Below are positions 54,011-64,000 of a stretch of 64,000 nt of DNA, piece after piece (position 1 is the first letter of the stretch; the number at the start of each line of letters is the position of its first letter). The notes under the pieces are model-generated. The model was not told the DNA's origin. It did no database searches and worked only from the letters and a program-made list of their open reading frames with translations. This DNA comes from Terebella lapidaria (lineage: Eukaryota > Annelida > Polychaeta > Terebellida > Terebellidae): the NCBI GenBank assembly GCA_949152475.1, contig OX424562.1, forward strand, positions 41,650,157 through 41,714,156, read 5' to 3'. Both the position numbers and the translations under genes were made by a program.

Positions 54011-55129
54011 TCTAGAGCCAACCATTACATACACACGTTATTAAGCTATTACAAACAATGATGAAATGTCATCATCACTATTCCAACTGTGTAAAAATCG
54101 AAAAATGTATAGAAGGACATTAATATCTGCTCGGTACTAAATATGTCAGCACGTTGTTCATCGTTGTTCCATCGAGCTACAAATGTATGAATGCAAACTG
54201 ATTAACAGGAGAACCTCAAGAATATTGATTATATCGTGACAGATGTCTCCTAGTATTCCTTTGTAACAACGTTGTTTTTCTATTAGTCAAGAAACAATAT
54301 GAAGTGTTACTTATTTGAAAGTACAAATGGTAGAAGCTTTGAAAATTTCATAAGTTTCAAAAAGTTTCAGCATTCTATTCTACTTTATACATAGGTGTGT
54401 CCGAACGTCGTTTGAATCGGTTTGTTTTATTTGGCAACATGATGAAAGTAACAATAAAACATATGAACATGTACATGAGAACATGACAATGAATGAACTT
54501 CTTTTAATGGATTAGATTTCACCAGATATAGACAGGCTGTGAATTTGATAACGTATGCTCTTGTTATCAAAGCGCTATCTACCACTCCAAACAGTATAAC
54601 ATCAAACATTAACATTGCCAGGCCACATCTGATCTAGTTTCTCCAAAGTAGATTTCTGCAGAATACATTGTATCGAACCTATACACTTTTGAAATGTGTT
54701 TGATTACACGAAAATATATATATATGAATTCAGTGGACCACCATTTGTCTGCTGTTGTTGTAAAATCTGGAACATTAGGTAGAAAGCCATGAAAAGCTTA
54801 AATGCAATCCATTGCCCCATTTATTTTATCAGTGCCGGGCATGCTCGAGTGTCGAGTAAATTGAATTTAGTACATGTCAAATTGCTCATAGCCATTGGCA
54901 CGGTTGTAAAATGAGCTAGACGCACAAATCAAATCTCAAATACGAGTGTTCAGCATTTAGTTATGAATACAGTAGAATACAGTACCAATTCAACCATTCT
55001 TCCACAAAAACGTTCAAGTTTTAAAGGTCTTCTCGACAGGTACATGTATTATTCATCATTCACAAATGTGTATATTCCCTGGTGGTTTACAGATTCTAAT
55101 AGCCAACTGAGCATGTCCCCTATGGGGAA
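54011..55129. other. Non-coding
   Basis: No gene recognised. Parts near 54600-54900 (GCCAGGCCACATCTGATCTAG, TCAGTGCCGGGCATGCTCGAGTG) match 61550-62130 with an insertion in the latter. Confidence 0.45.
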
Positions 55130-56840
55130 AAAAACAATAATACATATATTGACTAGTGTCGCAAACAAGTTTTCAATGTGTGAAATGCAGGTGTTTTTCT
55201 CATGTGTTCTTTGCACAACCGGCTGCGAACGAGAAAACGTCATTACCATGTGAGCGCAGCGAGAGAGTCCAGTAACAACTTCCATCGTATCTATATTACA
55301 AAGCCGGGGTTTATACCCGTGGTGTGAACTCGGTCGTGTTAACCTCCTGAGATCTGAACCCTGAGAATTTCTTGTGAAATATCATATTCCACTTTCCAGT
55401 TCTCCTCTAGCCCTGTTCATGTTTCTGCTCGGCGATTCTCACCTTTCCTGGGGTATTTCAATCATATCATGTAGTTTTGTAATGCAATATTCATCGCCCA
55501 CAAAACAGCAAATTTCTCGCGAACAGGTGATTGATTGACTAGCTTTATATCGGATATTACAGCATCAGTACATTTCACGGAGCAGATTATTTAGTACATT
55601 TCAGGGCTGGATTGGTGTCGTGAAGGCCAGGCCCTGTGGTGAGATGGAGCGTGTTACACATCTAGTTGATATTTGGGGGATTTCAAGCCCTATAGGTTAC
55701 ACAGGGTGGTCATAAATCTCCCAGGAGTATTACCCGGGACGGCGTCACTTTATTCAGACAAATTGATTCCAAACAGACTAAGGTTAATTTTATCAACCTC
55801 TTACTTTTAATTCTTTCAATACTGCGAAGTAGTACATGATCTGTATTCATCGTTTGTGTTGATAGCGTTCGAGTTTAACCCCATATTTTCTCCAACGACG
55901 TCTGGTATTATCCTTTATTCCTAAATATTTAGGATATTTATATCACTGAAGTATAACTATAACTGGGATATATAACTGAACTACAGATTCCTTGTTGTCA
56001 TTGTTTCAGGACATTTTCCATTCAGCGGAATTCATGTATGAAAATCATCTGTAATCTTTTTACGCTATGAATGCAGATAGCTTTAAGTCATGTCTCTGCC
56101 ATTCACCTGGCAACATTGTCACAATTAGCTGTAATTCCTGGATCCTCGGGAGACCGAAAGTCTGTGAGGTGCAGGTTGTGTAGTTAATATCACCTTGTAT
56201 ATAGAGAAAAAAAATGAAAATAGAAAAGACACATTTGCACAAGACATATTTCAGCAATACCCTTTGTTCAGAAAACACAACGGCATTGGTGTCGATGGTG
56301 GAATAACGGTATGAAAAATAACAGTAACACATCAGTATGATTGTTGATGATTTTAGTACTTATGTAATAATATGAACCATTTATATCATACCAATATCTG
56401 TGAGACATGCCATCTTGAGAGCGCGCATGAACAACGCCATATTGAACCATGAGAGACAAGAATCATTAACAGACTGTTGTGCACTACACGGCATACACAG
56501 AGTAGCCAATATTAGAAGCGCTCTCATGGTTATATAAAGATGAAAGACGATGGAGCAGTTGGGTAGTATTTGGCTCCAAGCACGTCCTGGAAATCTATGC
56601 ACAGGTACGTCGTGTATGGATTACTGACAAGTGATTGGACCTGTACGATAACTAGGCTAAAGCCATTGTGTATAGATCGTGTGTGGTTCAGGGGACAAAT
56701 CAGACTTATCAGTTGATCACATCTAATGGAGTCCTCTCTCTTGTATCATAAACAATTGAGTGTTTCTGGAGAGAGGGACCGTTTCTTTTATATCAGGCAC
56801 GCGTGAAGGAGAAGGTATGCTGGGCACAATGTTAAACCTG
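55130..56840. repeat. Old repeat unit, copy at 55.1-56.8 kb
   Basis: Most complete old unit: GTGTCGCAAACAAGTTTTC (55158), GCGCAGCGAGAGAGTCC, ATTCATCGCCCACAAAACAGC (55488), TTTCAAGCCC (55681), AGACCGAAAGTCTGTGAGGTGC (56151), CACGTCCTGGAAATCTATGC (56580), TTTTATATCAGGCACGCGTG (56786). Confidence 0.7.
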
Positions 56841-57889
56841 TAACAAATCGGTGATTCTCAAATGGCTTGGCGATTCTCACTTTTCCTGGGAGTATTTCAA
56901 TCATATCACACGGTATTGTTATGAAATATTCATCACCCACAAAACAGCAAATTTCTCCAAAACGGGTGATTGATTGACTAGCTTTATATCATATATTACA
57001 GCATCAGTACATTTCGCGGAGCAGATTGTTTTAGTACATTTCAGGGCTGGATTGGTGTCGTGAAGGCCAAGCCCTGTGGTGAGATGGAGCGTGTTACACA
57101 TTTAGTTCATATTTGATGGCTTTCAAGCCCTTTAGGTTACACCGGGTGGTCATAAATCTCCCAGGAGTATAACCCGGGACGGCGCCAATGTTTTCAGACA
57201 AATTGATTCTAAACAATTTCAGGGTAGTTCGTACTTAAACATTTAGCACGGCAAAATAGAAAATAATCTTTATAGTTTGTGTTGATGTTCAGCTTCTTAT
57301 TTTTTTCCAACGACGTCTGGTATTACTCTTGTTCATAGACGTACACTTGAATGTATTGGTTTCAAGATTTATTCGTAAATCTTCAGCATATTTGGATAAC
57401 TGAACTATATATTTCTTGTTGTCATAGTTGAAGGTCATTTACCATTCAGCGGTATTCATGTATGGAAATAATTTGTCATTTATGTTACGCTATGAATGCA
57501 GATAGCTTTAAGTCATGTCTCTGCCATTCACCTGGCAACATTGTCACAATCAGCTGTAATGCCTGGATCCTCGGGAGACCGAAAGCCTGTAAGGTGCAAA
57601 TTGTGTACCCAATATCACCTTGTATATAGAGACAAAGATGAAAATGGAAAAGACATTGATTCGTTCAAAAAATATTTCAGCAATACCTCATGTTTAGAAA
57701 ACACAACAGCATTAGTGATAAAGGAGGAAGACCGATACGGACAGCAACAATAACACATCAGTATGATTGTTGATAATTTTAGTACATATGTAATAATATG
57801 AACCATTTATGTTATACCAATATCTGTCAGGCATGCCATCTTGAGAGCTCGCAGGAACAACGCCACATTGAACCATGAGAGACAAGAAT
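56841..57889. repeat. Old repeat unit, copy at 56.8-57.9 kb
   Basis: Very similar to 55440-56460: ATTCATCACCCACAAAACAGC (56929), AGCCCTTTAGGTTACACCGG, AGACCGAAAGCCTGTAAGGTGC (57578). It is a local tandem duplicate of its neighbour. Confidence 0.7.
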
Positions 57890-59240
57890 TGATTGATGCT
57901 TGATTGACTTGCTTTTTATCAGATATTACAGCACCAGTACATTTCACGGACCAAATTACTTTCGTACATTTCAGGGATAGATTGGTGTCGTGAGGCCCGA
58001 GCCCTGCGTTGAGATGGAACATGTTACACATTTAATTGATATTTGAGGGATTTCAAGCCTTTCAGGCTACATATGGTGGTCTTAAATCTCCCAGGTGTAT
58101 TACCCAGGGCGGTGGCCATGTTTTCAGACAAATTGATTCCAAACAGATGCAGGATAGTTCGTACTTGAACTTTTAAACACTGCAAAACTTTTGAACACTG
58201 CAAAATAGTACATAGTCAAGTCATATCGTTTGTGTTGATATTTAGCTTCATATTTCCTCCAACGACGCCTGGTATTATCATTGTTCATACACGTACAATT
58301 AGATGTATTAGTTTCTAGATTTATTCGTAAATATTTAGAATATTTCGAGAACTGAACTACAGATTTCTTGTTGTCATTGTTTCAGGTCATTTTCCATTCA
58401 GCGGTATTCATGTATGAAAATCGGTCCTCTTTGTTACGTTGTGAATGCAGGTAGCTTCAAGTCATGTCTTTGCCATTCCCTGGTATCATTGTCACAATGA
58501 GATATAATTCCTGAAACATCGGTAGATCAGAAGCCTGTAAGGTGCAGGTTGTGTAGTTGATATCACCTTGTATATAGACACAAAGATGAAAATGGAAAAG
58601 ACATTAATTCGCCCAAAAAATATTTCCGATATACCTTTTGTTTAGAAAACACTAGAAAACACAGTATGATTGTTGATGATTTTAGTACATATGTAATGAT
58701 ATAAACCATTTATACTACACCAATATCTGTCAGGTATGCCATCTTGAGAGCTCGCATGAACAACGCCACACTGAACCATGAGAGACAAGAATCATTAACA
58801 GACTGTTGTGCACTACACATCTGGGGTAGCCAATATAGACCAGGCCAGTATTGTTTTGGTGTACTCAAACACAGATGTGATCCTCAATGAACACATCCGA
58901 GCCTGCAATGCTTTGTCATGCCTTATATAAAGATGAAAGACGATAGAGCAGTTTATCGCCTGGGTAGTTTCTGACTCCAAGCACGTCCTGGAAATCTATG
59001 CACAGGTTTGTCGTGTATGGATTACTGGCAAGTGATTGGACCTGTACGCTAACTAGGCTAAAACCACTGGGTATAGATCGTGTGTAGTTCAGGGGACAAA
59101 TCACACTAATCAATTGATCACATCTAATGGATTCCTCTCTTTTGCATCAATTGAGTGCTACTGGAGAGAGGGACCGTTTCTTTTATATCAGGCATGCGTG
59201 AAGGAGAAGGTATGCTTGGTACGATGCTAAACCTGTGACA
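57890..59240. repeat. Old repeat unit, copy at 57.9-59.2 kb
   Basis: Third consecutive unit. It starts inside the TTGATTGACTTGC part, includes AGATCAGAAGCCTGTAAGGTGCAGG (58525), CACGTCCTGGAAATCTATGC (58982) and the GAGAGAGGGACCG ... CAGGCATGCGTGAAGG end (59164). Confidence 0.7.
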
Positions 59241-59339
59241 AATGTGATTAATAGTGATAAAACTATAGAATTCATTCATCATCCTTTTTTCGTCTAATTC
59301 GGAAATTAACAAGTGTATACTTGGGATTCAATATCTGTT

Positions 59340-59615
59340 GAGCAATGTATTCTGCTGAAATGGCGCGAAATCTGGCTCTAATCACTTCCTGGCAATCACT
59401 TCCACAGGTACATCATGTATGGCTTAGTGGCAAGTGATTGGCTATAGATACTACCTAGGATATAACCATTGTTTGTGGATTGTGTGGAGTAGGGGTACAA
59501 AACACGATCGTTCAATGACGTGTTCACAATTGTACCATATATGATTGAATGCCATTGAATCGAAGAGAAGGGACCGTTTCTTTTATATCAAGCATGCGTT
59601 AAGACCATATATATG
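59340..59615. repeat. Partial old repeat unit (3' end only)
   Basis: Repeats only the end of the unit (TACATCATGTATGGCTTAGTGGCAAG ... AAGGGACCGTTTCTTTTATATCA). Confidence 0.6.
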
Positions 59616-59675
59616 CGCCGCGTCATTGAAAAATATCAATCAATATACAATGTATTCCCTGACATTGGACTCAGA

Positions 59676-59995
59676 GCTTGGATGAATAACAAGAGGGCGG
59701 TCTGGAGTGGCAGTCGGTCTTAGACTGCACAGGTGTCCCCGGTACGTTTCAGAAAAAAATGTGTGACGCCCGTTTTCCCCTAAAAAAGATTTTTTTTTTG
59801 TGGCGGCCATCTTATTTTTCCAATTTGGCTGAAATTCAATAGCAACCTACAAAAAGTTTTGTGCACAAAACGTTTCGTGATGATATCTTATGACGTTTCA
59901 GAATAAATTTCGTGAGATCGTTTTCAGACGGCGTACGGCGCACTGGAAACCGCACAAAAACTATATATCTCCCCTACGGGGGACATAACTCTTTT
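59676..59995. repeat. Interspersed repeat ending CTCCCCTACGGGGGACATAA
   Basis: Compact stretch with GGCGGCCATCTTATTTTTCC, ACGGCGTACGGCGCACTGG and a terminal CCCC-TA-C-GGGG hairpin. Composition differs sharply from its surroundings and suggests a mobile element; family not identified. Confidence 0.5.
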
Positions 59996-59999
59996 TATT

Positions 60000-60493
60000 C
60001 ACTTGGAATTTGTCTCACCTGAGTACTGATTTCATTTGATGTTTTTCTCATTCCTCTGGTGTATCTTAACGGATAGGCAGTTTGGTCACAAATCGGAGAG
60101 GATTTCTGTGGATTGGGGGCACGGGAGGGAGGCTGCTCTAATCAGCTCATGCCCCCCAAGGATTGGTAGTTTCTCGCTCTGGAATGGTGCGTACAGGTTC
60201 TGGCAGACCGTCTGTCTATCCGGGGTTCTATCCCCATGCTGGACCGTCGACGAGGCTGGCCAGCAACACGCCCACGTGTGTGGGTTCGGAAGCCGCCTTC
60301 ATGGTTTTCAGGCTCTTCACACTGGGCTACACTACTATGATGATGTAATATCTGAGTGATGAATCGAGGCCGGACTTGTTCGCTGGATTATTACCTGGTC
60401 ATAGTTAATTAAATACGACGCCCGCCGTGCCGTGCTCATATGCGGGGCGCTTGCACCCTAAATAGCATTTTAATAATAATAATAATAATAATC
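60000..60493 (+). repeat. Unclassified repeat with (AAT)n tail
   Basis: GC-richer block ending GCGGGGCGCTTGCACCCTAAATAGCATTTT(AATAAT)n at 60471-60493. A tail of this type suggests a retroposed sequence. The 107-codon ORF at 60036-60359 inside has no known motif. Confidence 0.45.
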
Positions 60494-60805
60494 GCTTCAA
60501 ATATATTACCCTCGATAATAATTCCAGGAACCACTTTCCGACTCCCTGGGTCCATAGACAATCACCTGTTTGTCAGACTTGTTGCTGCCATTACTGGAGC
60601 AAAGTGACTAGAACACACGTACATTTGCCAACACTACCAATCGGGTATTTAATTATTCGACTGAGTGAACCGAGACACATTGTGATACACCTTGCCCAAG
60701 GATGTTGGACAGCCAACACAGCAGCGCCAGCGCCGCGGCTCGAACTAGCAACCTACTGGTCACGGGACGAGCGCCTTAACTGACTGCACTACCTGCCCCC
60801 ACAAT
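60494..60805 (-). repeat. tRNA-derived SINE
   Basis: On the minus strand: GGCAGGTAGTGCAGTCAG (A box region, 60775-60800), GCTAGTTCGAGCC (B box, 60737-60749), then TGTCCAACATCCTTGGGCAAGG, a body typical of metazoan tRNA-SINEs. The (TAA)n run at 60471-60493 could be its tail. Confidence 0.7.
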
Positions 60806-61910
60806 AAAATGCTCCTTTGATAATCATTTTGATTATTGTTATTATTATGGTGCGTTGTCAAGGTCAGTCTTGTTGACTAATGTGGCTAGCAATGTATTTT
60901 CTTTGTGAAAATAAACACGTTTGTGAAGGTAATCTGAAAAAAAAACCGATCATCTGAACAAAACATGTGCCGTTTCTCAGTATGCACTGCCCTATCAATC
61001 ATCTGAAGATAACCATGCGATTTTGGAATTTATCAGATTTGGAATGGAACTGTGGTAATGGCATCAAAGCTGTCCAAATCACATTTAGTTAATTTTTTGC
61101 ACTTTCATTGCGAATCGAAACACTTTACACATCATCGTTATATCATGTAGATGTTCATTACTCTCCCTTTGTACCAATTTATCCAAAACATGTAGGGTGG
61201 TTTTGAGTGTTATGCTTGATGCCAACATTATTCATTGGACCCCTATCATCCCTGCTTTATCAAGTTACAATATTTCAAGATCAGTCCGTCAAAGTTCTCA
61301 TCCAAATCATGCATTGTAAACACTGATGATCATACATGTACAGGGAGCCTTGCAGATAAATTGTGTACATAACTCCTCTTGTTTCTTTTGTGGTATTTTA
61401 CATATAACCTCCTCTGTAACACAGTGTATATAAATCAAGAAACACAAGTGTTATTGATGTGGGAGTAGAAATAGAATAAGCTCCCTAAATTCCATAACTT
61501 TCATGAAGTGCCCGAATGTTATATATCTGCTGAGACAGTTCACCAGCAGACATTGCCAGGCCACGTCTGATCTAGTTTCTCAAAAGTAGATTTCTGCACA
61601 ATATACTGTGTCAAACATATGGACTTTTGAAATGTATGTAATTAAGCAAACAATATATATGTTCTCCCAGAGTTAACAGCAATACAACATTATCAACTGA
61701 TTCAATTAATTGACGACGGGAATTCAACAGGCCACACATTTACCGATTTCTTTGCTGTTATTGCAAAGTCTGGAATATTAGACTGAAGAATCATGAAAAA
61801 AAAAACTCCATGTAAAACAAAGGAGACGAAAACCATTCCCAGATGTATGCCGACATGCCGACATCCTAGAATTGAAAATCCGTTACATACATTTGTTTTA
61901 TCAGTGCCGG
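60806..61910. other. Intergenic, no gene seen
   Basis: AT-rich sequence. The 61550-61910 part parallels 54610-54840. No coding or RNA gene recognised. Confidence 0.4.
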
Positions 61911-62112
61911 TGTAAATGGAATTTACGTCTGACGTAAAATAGGTCCCACAGACAAATATTCCTAGGAAATGTTGCCCAATGGGACAATATTCTCAGGGAA
62001 CACATGTCCAGGGACACATTACCCCGGCACTCACGTCCAGGCAGACTATTTACCCCAGGGATATATGTCCGGGGGACTGAAAATACATGGGACATATATT
62101 CCATTTTCACCT
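61911..62112. mobile_element. 200-bp inverted-repeat insertion (MITE-like) with empty paralogous site
   Basis: Ends GGTGTAAATGGAAT and ATTCCATTTTCACC are inverted with one mismatch. The paralog at 54831-54860 reads AGTGCCGGGCATGCTCGAG where this site reads AGTGCCGG, insertion, CTGGCATGCTTGAG, so the element is absent there. A CCGG/CTGG target duplication is possible. Confidence 0.65.
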
Positions 62113-62700
62113 GGCATGCTTGAGTGTCATGTACATTAACTTCAGTAAATGTCAAATTGTTCAGCCATTGGCTTGATGGTATAGTGTGTTCTACCTACAG
62201 TCATACATTTGTCCATATTTGCTTACAATGGATTAGTTATAACCAAAGAGAGTCATCGATTCGCGTGTGCTTTAGCAATCCATATCATATTTCAAATATG
62301 AGTATTTAGCATTTTAGTATATACAGCAGACAGCAGTATCAGTTGAATATTTTTTCCACAACAACATCTGAATTTTAAAGGGTTTTTCGACAGTCAATAT
62401 TGTCATCACTCACGAAAAATGTACATTTCCTAAAGGATTACTGATCCTAAGACTCGCCTCAGCATAAACCCCATGAGGAAGCAAGTAAAATACATATTGA
62501 CCCGAGTCGGAAACAAGTTTTCAATGTGTGGAATGCAGGTGTTTTTTTTCTCAATGTGTGTAAAACTTCGAAGACTGGCGGGAACGGGAAAATGCTACGA
62601 GCGCAGCGAGAGAGTCCAGTAACAACATCCATCGTATCTATATTACAAAGCCGGGATTTATACACGGGGTGTGGACTCGGTCGTGTTACCCTTCTGAGAT
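62113..62700. repeat. Old repeat unit, 5' landmarks only
   Basis: Contains CTTGAGTGTCATGTACATTAAC (62119), CGGAAACAAGTTTTCAATGTGTGGAATGCAGG (62509), GAGCGCAGCGAGAGAGTCC (62599) and the GATCTGA joint (62697), in the same order as 54851-55360. The unit then stops and the THAP exon region begins. Confidence 0.65.
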
Positions 62701-62818
62701 CTGAATCAACGATCCCATAGCGTCACTAAGATACGCAACTCCCGCGCAAATGTGAGATTTTGCCGACCTCAGCGCCGCCACGCTGTTGCCGAGGTAGCTG
62801 CTGTCTGCTTCGAAGGTC

Positions 62819-62915
62819 ATGGCGGCTAAGAAATGTTGCGTTTTCTGTGCGGCGATACATTGCAACAACTGCCGAAAAAAATGTCCTGTGATGACCTTTC
62901 ACAGATTTCCAAAGG
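62819..62915 (+). CDS. Probable first exon of a THAP-domain gene
   Basis: ATG in a good context (aaggtcATGG) opens a frame with Cys pairs (KKCCVFCAAIHCNNC) followed by MTFHRFPK, the N-terminal signature of THAP zinc-coordinating DNA-binding domains (C-x(2-4)-C ... F-x-FP). A GT splice donor (GGGTAATA, GT at 62916-62917) falls right after the Lys codon in phase 1, a position where THAP genes often have their first intron. The frame would otherwise run on to 63039 without THAP-like sequence. The upstream 70 bp are CpG-containing and less AT-rich than the surroundings. It may be a host transcription factor or a domesticated or active P-element-like transposase. The rest of the gene is not identifiable within the remaining 1.1 kb. 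Confidence 0.6.
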
Positions 62916-63139
62916 GTAATACCAGGTTTTCTTCAAAATATGTTTGTGAGGATTTGAAGTTAAATGAAATTGGCAAAGATGTTGACAGTGTACCGATGTC
63001 TGTATTATCGCCCGCCATCACAACGTCAACACAGCAGTGACAGTCGTCAAAATTATTGATCATGATCAAAGCTCACAGTGTCCGGCACTTATATTTGGCT
63101 TACCTGTTCAATTAACATGATTAACAAGGCAATTTCATT

Positions 63140-63300
63140 CCCAGCTAGATCGTGTATTGTGTATTGTATTGTATTTTATTCGAGATGTGCATATAACATA
63201 ATACATAATAATTCAAAATAGTACAAGAATATAGGACACATCCCAGGTGTTTACAAAAGCGTAGCTTGTAACCCGAGGGCTGTAAACACCTGTAATTAAA
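63140..63300 (-). repeat. Probable LINE 3' end with hairpin
   Basis: A GTATTGTATTGTATTTTATTC tail (63158-63182) on this strand is typical of a CR1/L2-type 3' end read on the minus strand. Next to it a 12-bp perfect stem CAGGTGTTTACA (63244-63255) pairs with 63281-63292. No coding sequence remains. Confidence 0.5.
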
Positions 63301-63463
63301 ACCAGTCACCTCACCATATACACCACAAACCTCATATCCTTTACAATAAATTGTTGTTCCTTCCAGTCCGTCTAATACTCATAAACATCATATTGTTCTA
63401 TATTTACATACTTTACAATATTATCCACTATATACAAAATTTACTCTTTGATAATTTCGCTGA

Positions 63464-63640
63464 ATATTCACACACACACACCTACACCCCCCCCCCATGT
63501 TACCCACCTGCACACACACCTACCCCCATACAACTCACACACAAACATCTACTGTACCCATCCCGAGCCAATCACACACAACCAAGCCCCTTTACACCCA
63601 CACACACAAACCCGCATCCCCACACACATTTTTCAAAATT
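63464..63640. repeat. CA/CACAC-rich low-complexity tract
   Basis: Irregular ACAC and CCCC runs. The His/Pro/Thr-rich ORFs here come from this composition. A C run at about 63720-63735 is a separate simple repeat. Confidence 0.8.
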
Positions 63641-64000
63641 AACTATAGTTTGGTCAAAATATACAGGGTATCCGCAGAAACCCATATAGTCGGGCATGTA
63701 CGGGGGGTCCCTTTGCACTCCCCCCCCCCCCCCCCATGATCCTCCAAAACCAACTTTTTTCTCAAGGTTTTTTAATACTAATAAACATTACATATGTCTC
63801 CGGTTGCGCATCCATTGCAAAAATTGGTTTTCGGGCCATTTTTCAAAATGGCCGCCCCGCGAAATCTCGAATTTTGAGATTGCTTCACTTTAAGCTGCAT
63901 AGGTCTACAAAATAAAATGTTTGTTACCTTTTGCTGCTCATTGTAGGGGCCTTATACATTGTACATGAGAAAACAGTGGTTAAATAAACATTTATAATAT
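63641..64000. other. Window end, non-coding, possible interspersed repeat
   Basis: Includes a TTTTTCAAAATGGCCGCC motif (63839-63856) and TCTCGAATTTTGAGA, of the kind common in small invertebrate repeats. No gene. Confidence 0.4.

Noticed and set aside
63351..63739. His/Pro/Thr-rich ORFs
   Set aside because: Frames across CA- and C-rich low-complexity sequence.

Overview
The window looks like a stretch of an invertebrate, probably lophotrochozoan/molluscan, nuclear genome. It is AT-rich and has almost no host coding sequence. It holds CR1/L2-like LINEs with a 2A peptide, a Ty3/gypsy-type LTR retrotransposon family, tRNA-derived SINEs, small inverted-repeat elements, and a 133-bp satellite whose unit reads 'gaccttgaaaatgaggtcaaaggtca'-like. 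There are no prokaryotic operons, CRISPR arrays or rRNA genes. The host phylum is inferred from the repeat style only.

Left part (1-15107). LINE copy 1 (minus strand) runs from about 2992 off the left edge. Its ORF1 combines a coiled coil, an RRM and a C-terminal NADAR/YbiA-like domain. Its ORF2 starts with a hydrophobic segment and a 2A-like ribosome-skipping peptide. A 1.4-kb block (4429-5826) recurs at 40425-41820. Two inverted arrays of a GGGTACGTTTTGG motif (5836-5958 and 8952-9070) bracket about 3 kb. A composite satellite region (9066-12966) carries dense AGGTCA nuclear-receptor-type half-sites. The 3' half of LINE copy 2 lies at about 13788-15107.

Centre (15108-40424). LTR element 1 (plus strand, 15108-26398) is inserted inside the reverse transcriptase gene of LINE copy 2, which resumes at 26399-30244. 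LTR element 2 (minus strand, about 30262-40424) belongs to the same family and abuts the truncated 5' end of LINE copy 2. Both elements have the order LTR, gag (CCHC, polyQ), pol (PR-RT-RNaseH-IN), then two extra ORFs (A and B) that each encode a protein with two zinc fingers. A and B are each preceded by their own CCAAT / CACGTG / TATAAAAG promoter, resembling the promoter in the LTR. Gag-pol is broken in both copies in different ways. ORF B is intact in both.

Right part (40425-64000). This part is mostly anciently duplicated non-coding sequence: diverged units of 1-6 kb share landmarks in the same order. Small mobile elements are interspersed: a piggyBac-like TTAA element at 44621-45168, a 200-bp inverted-repeat insertion at about 61911-62112 with an empty paralogous site, and tRNA-SINEs. 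The best host-gene candidate in the window is a first exon of a THAP-domain gene at 62819-62915, which ends in a GT splice donor.

The likely history is: segmental duplication (or uncollapsed haplotypes) of a LINE plus its flank; insertion of LTR element 2 into one copy; a deletion that removed that element's 3' LTR and the LINE 5' end; and insertion of LTR element 1 into the LINE RT gene. All calls are from reading the sequence. No searches were run.
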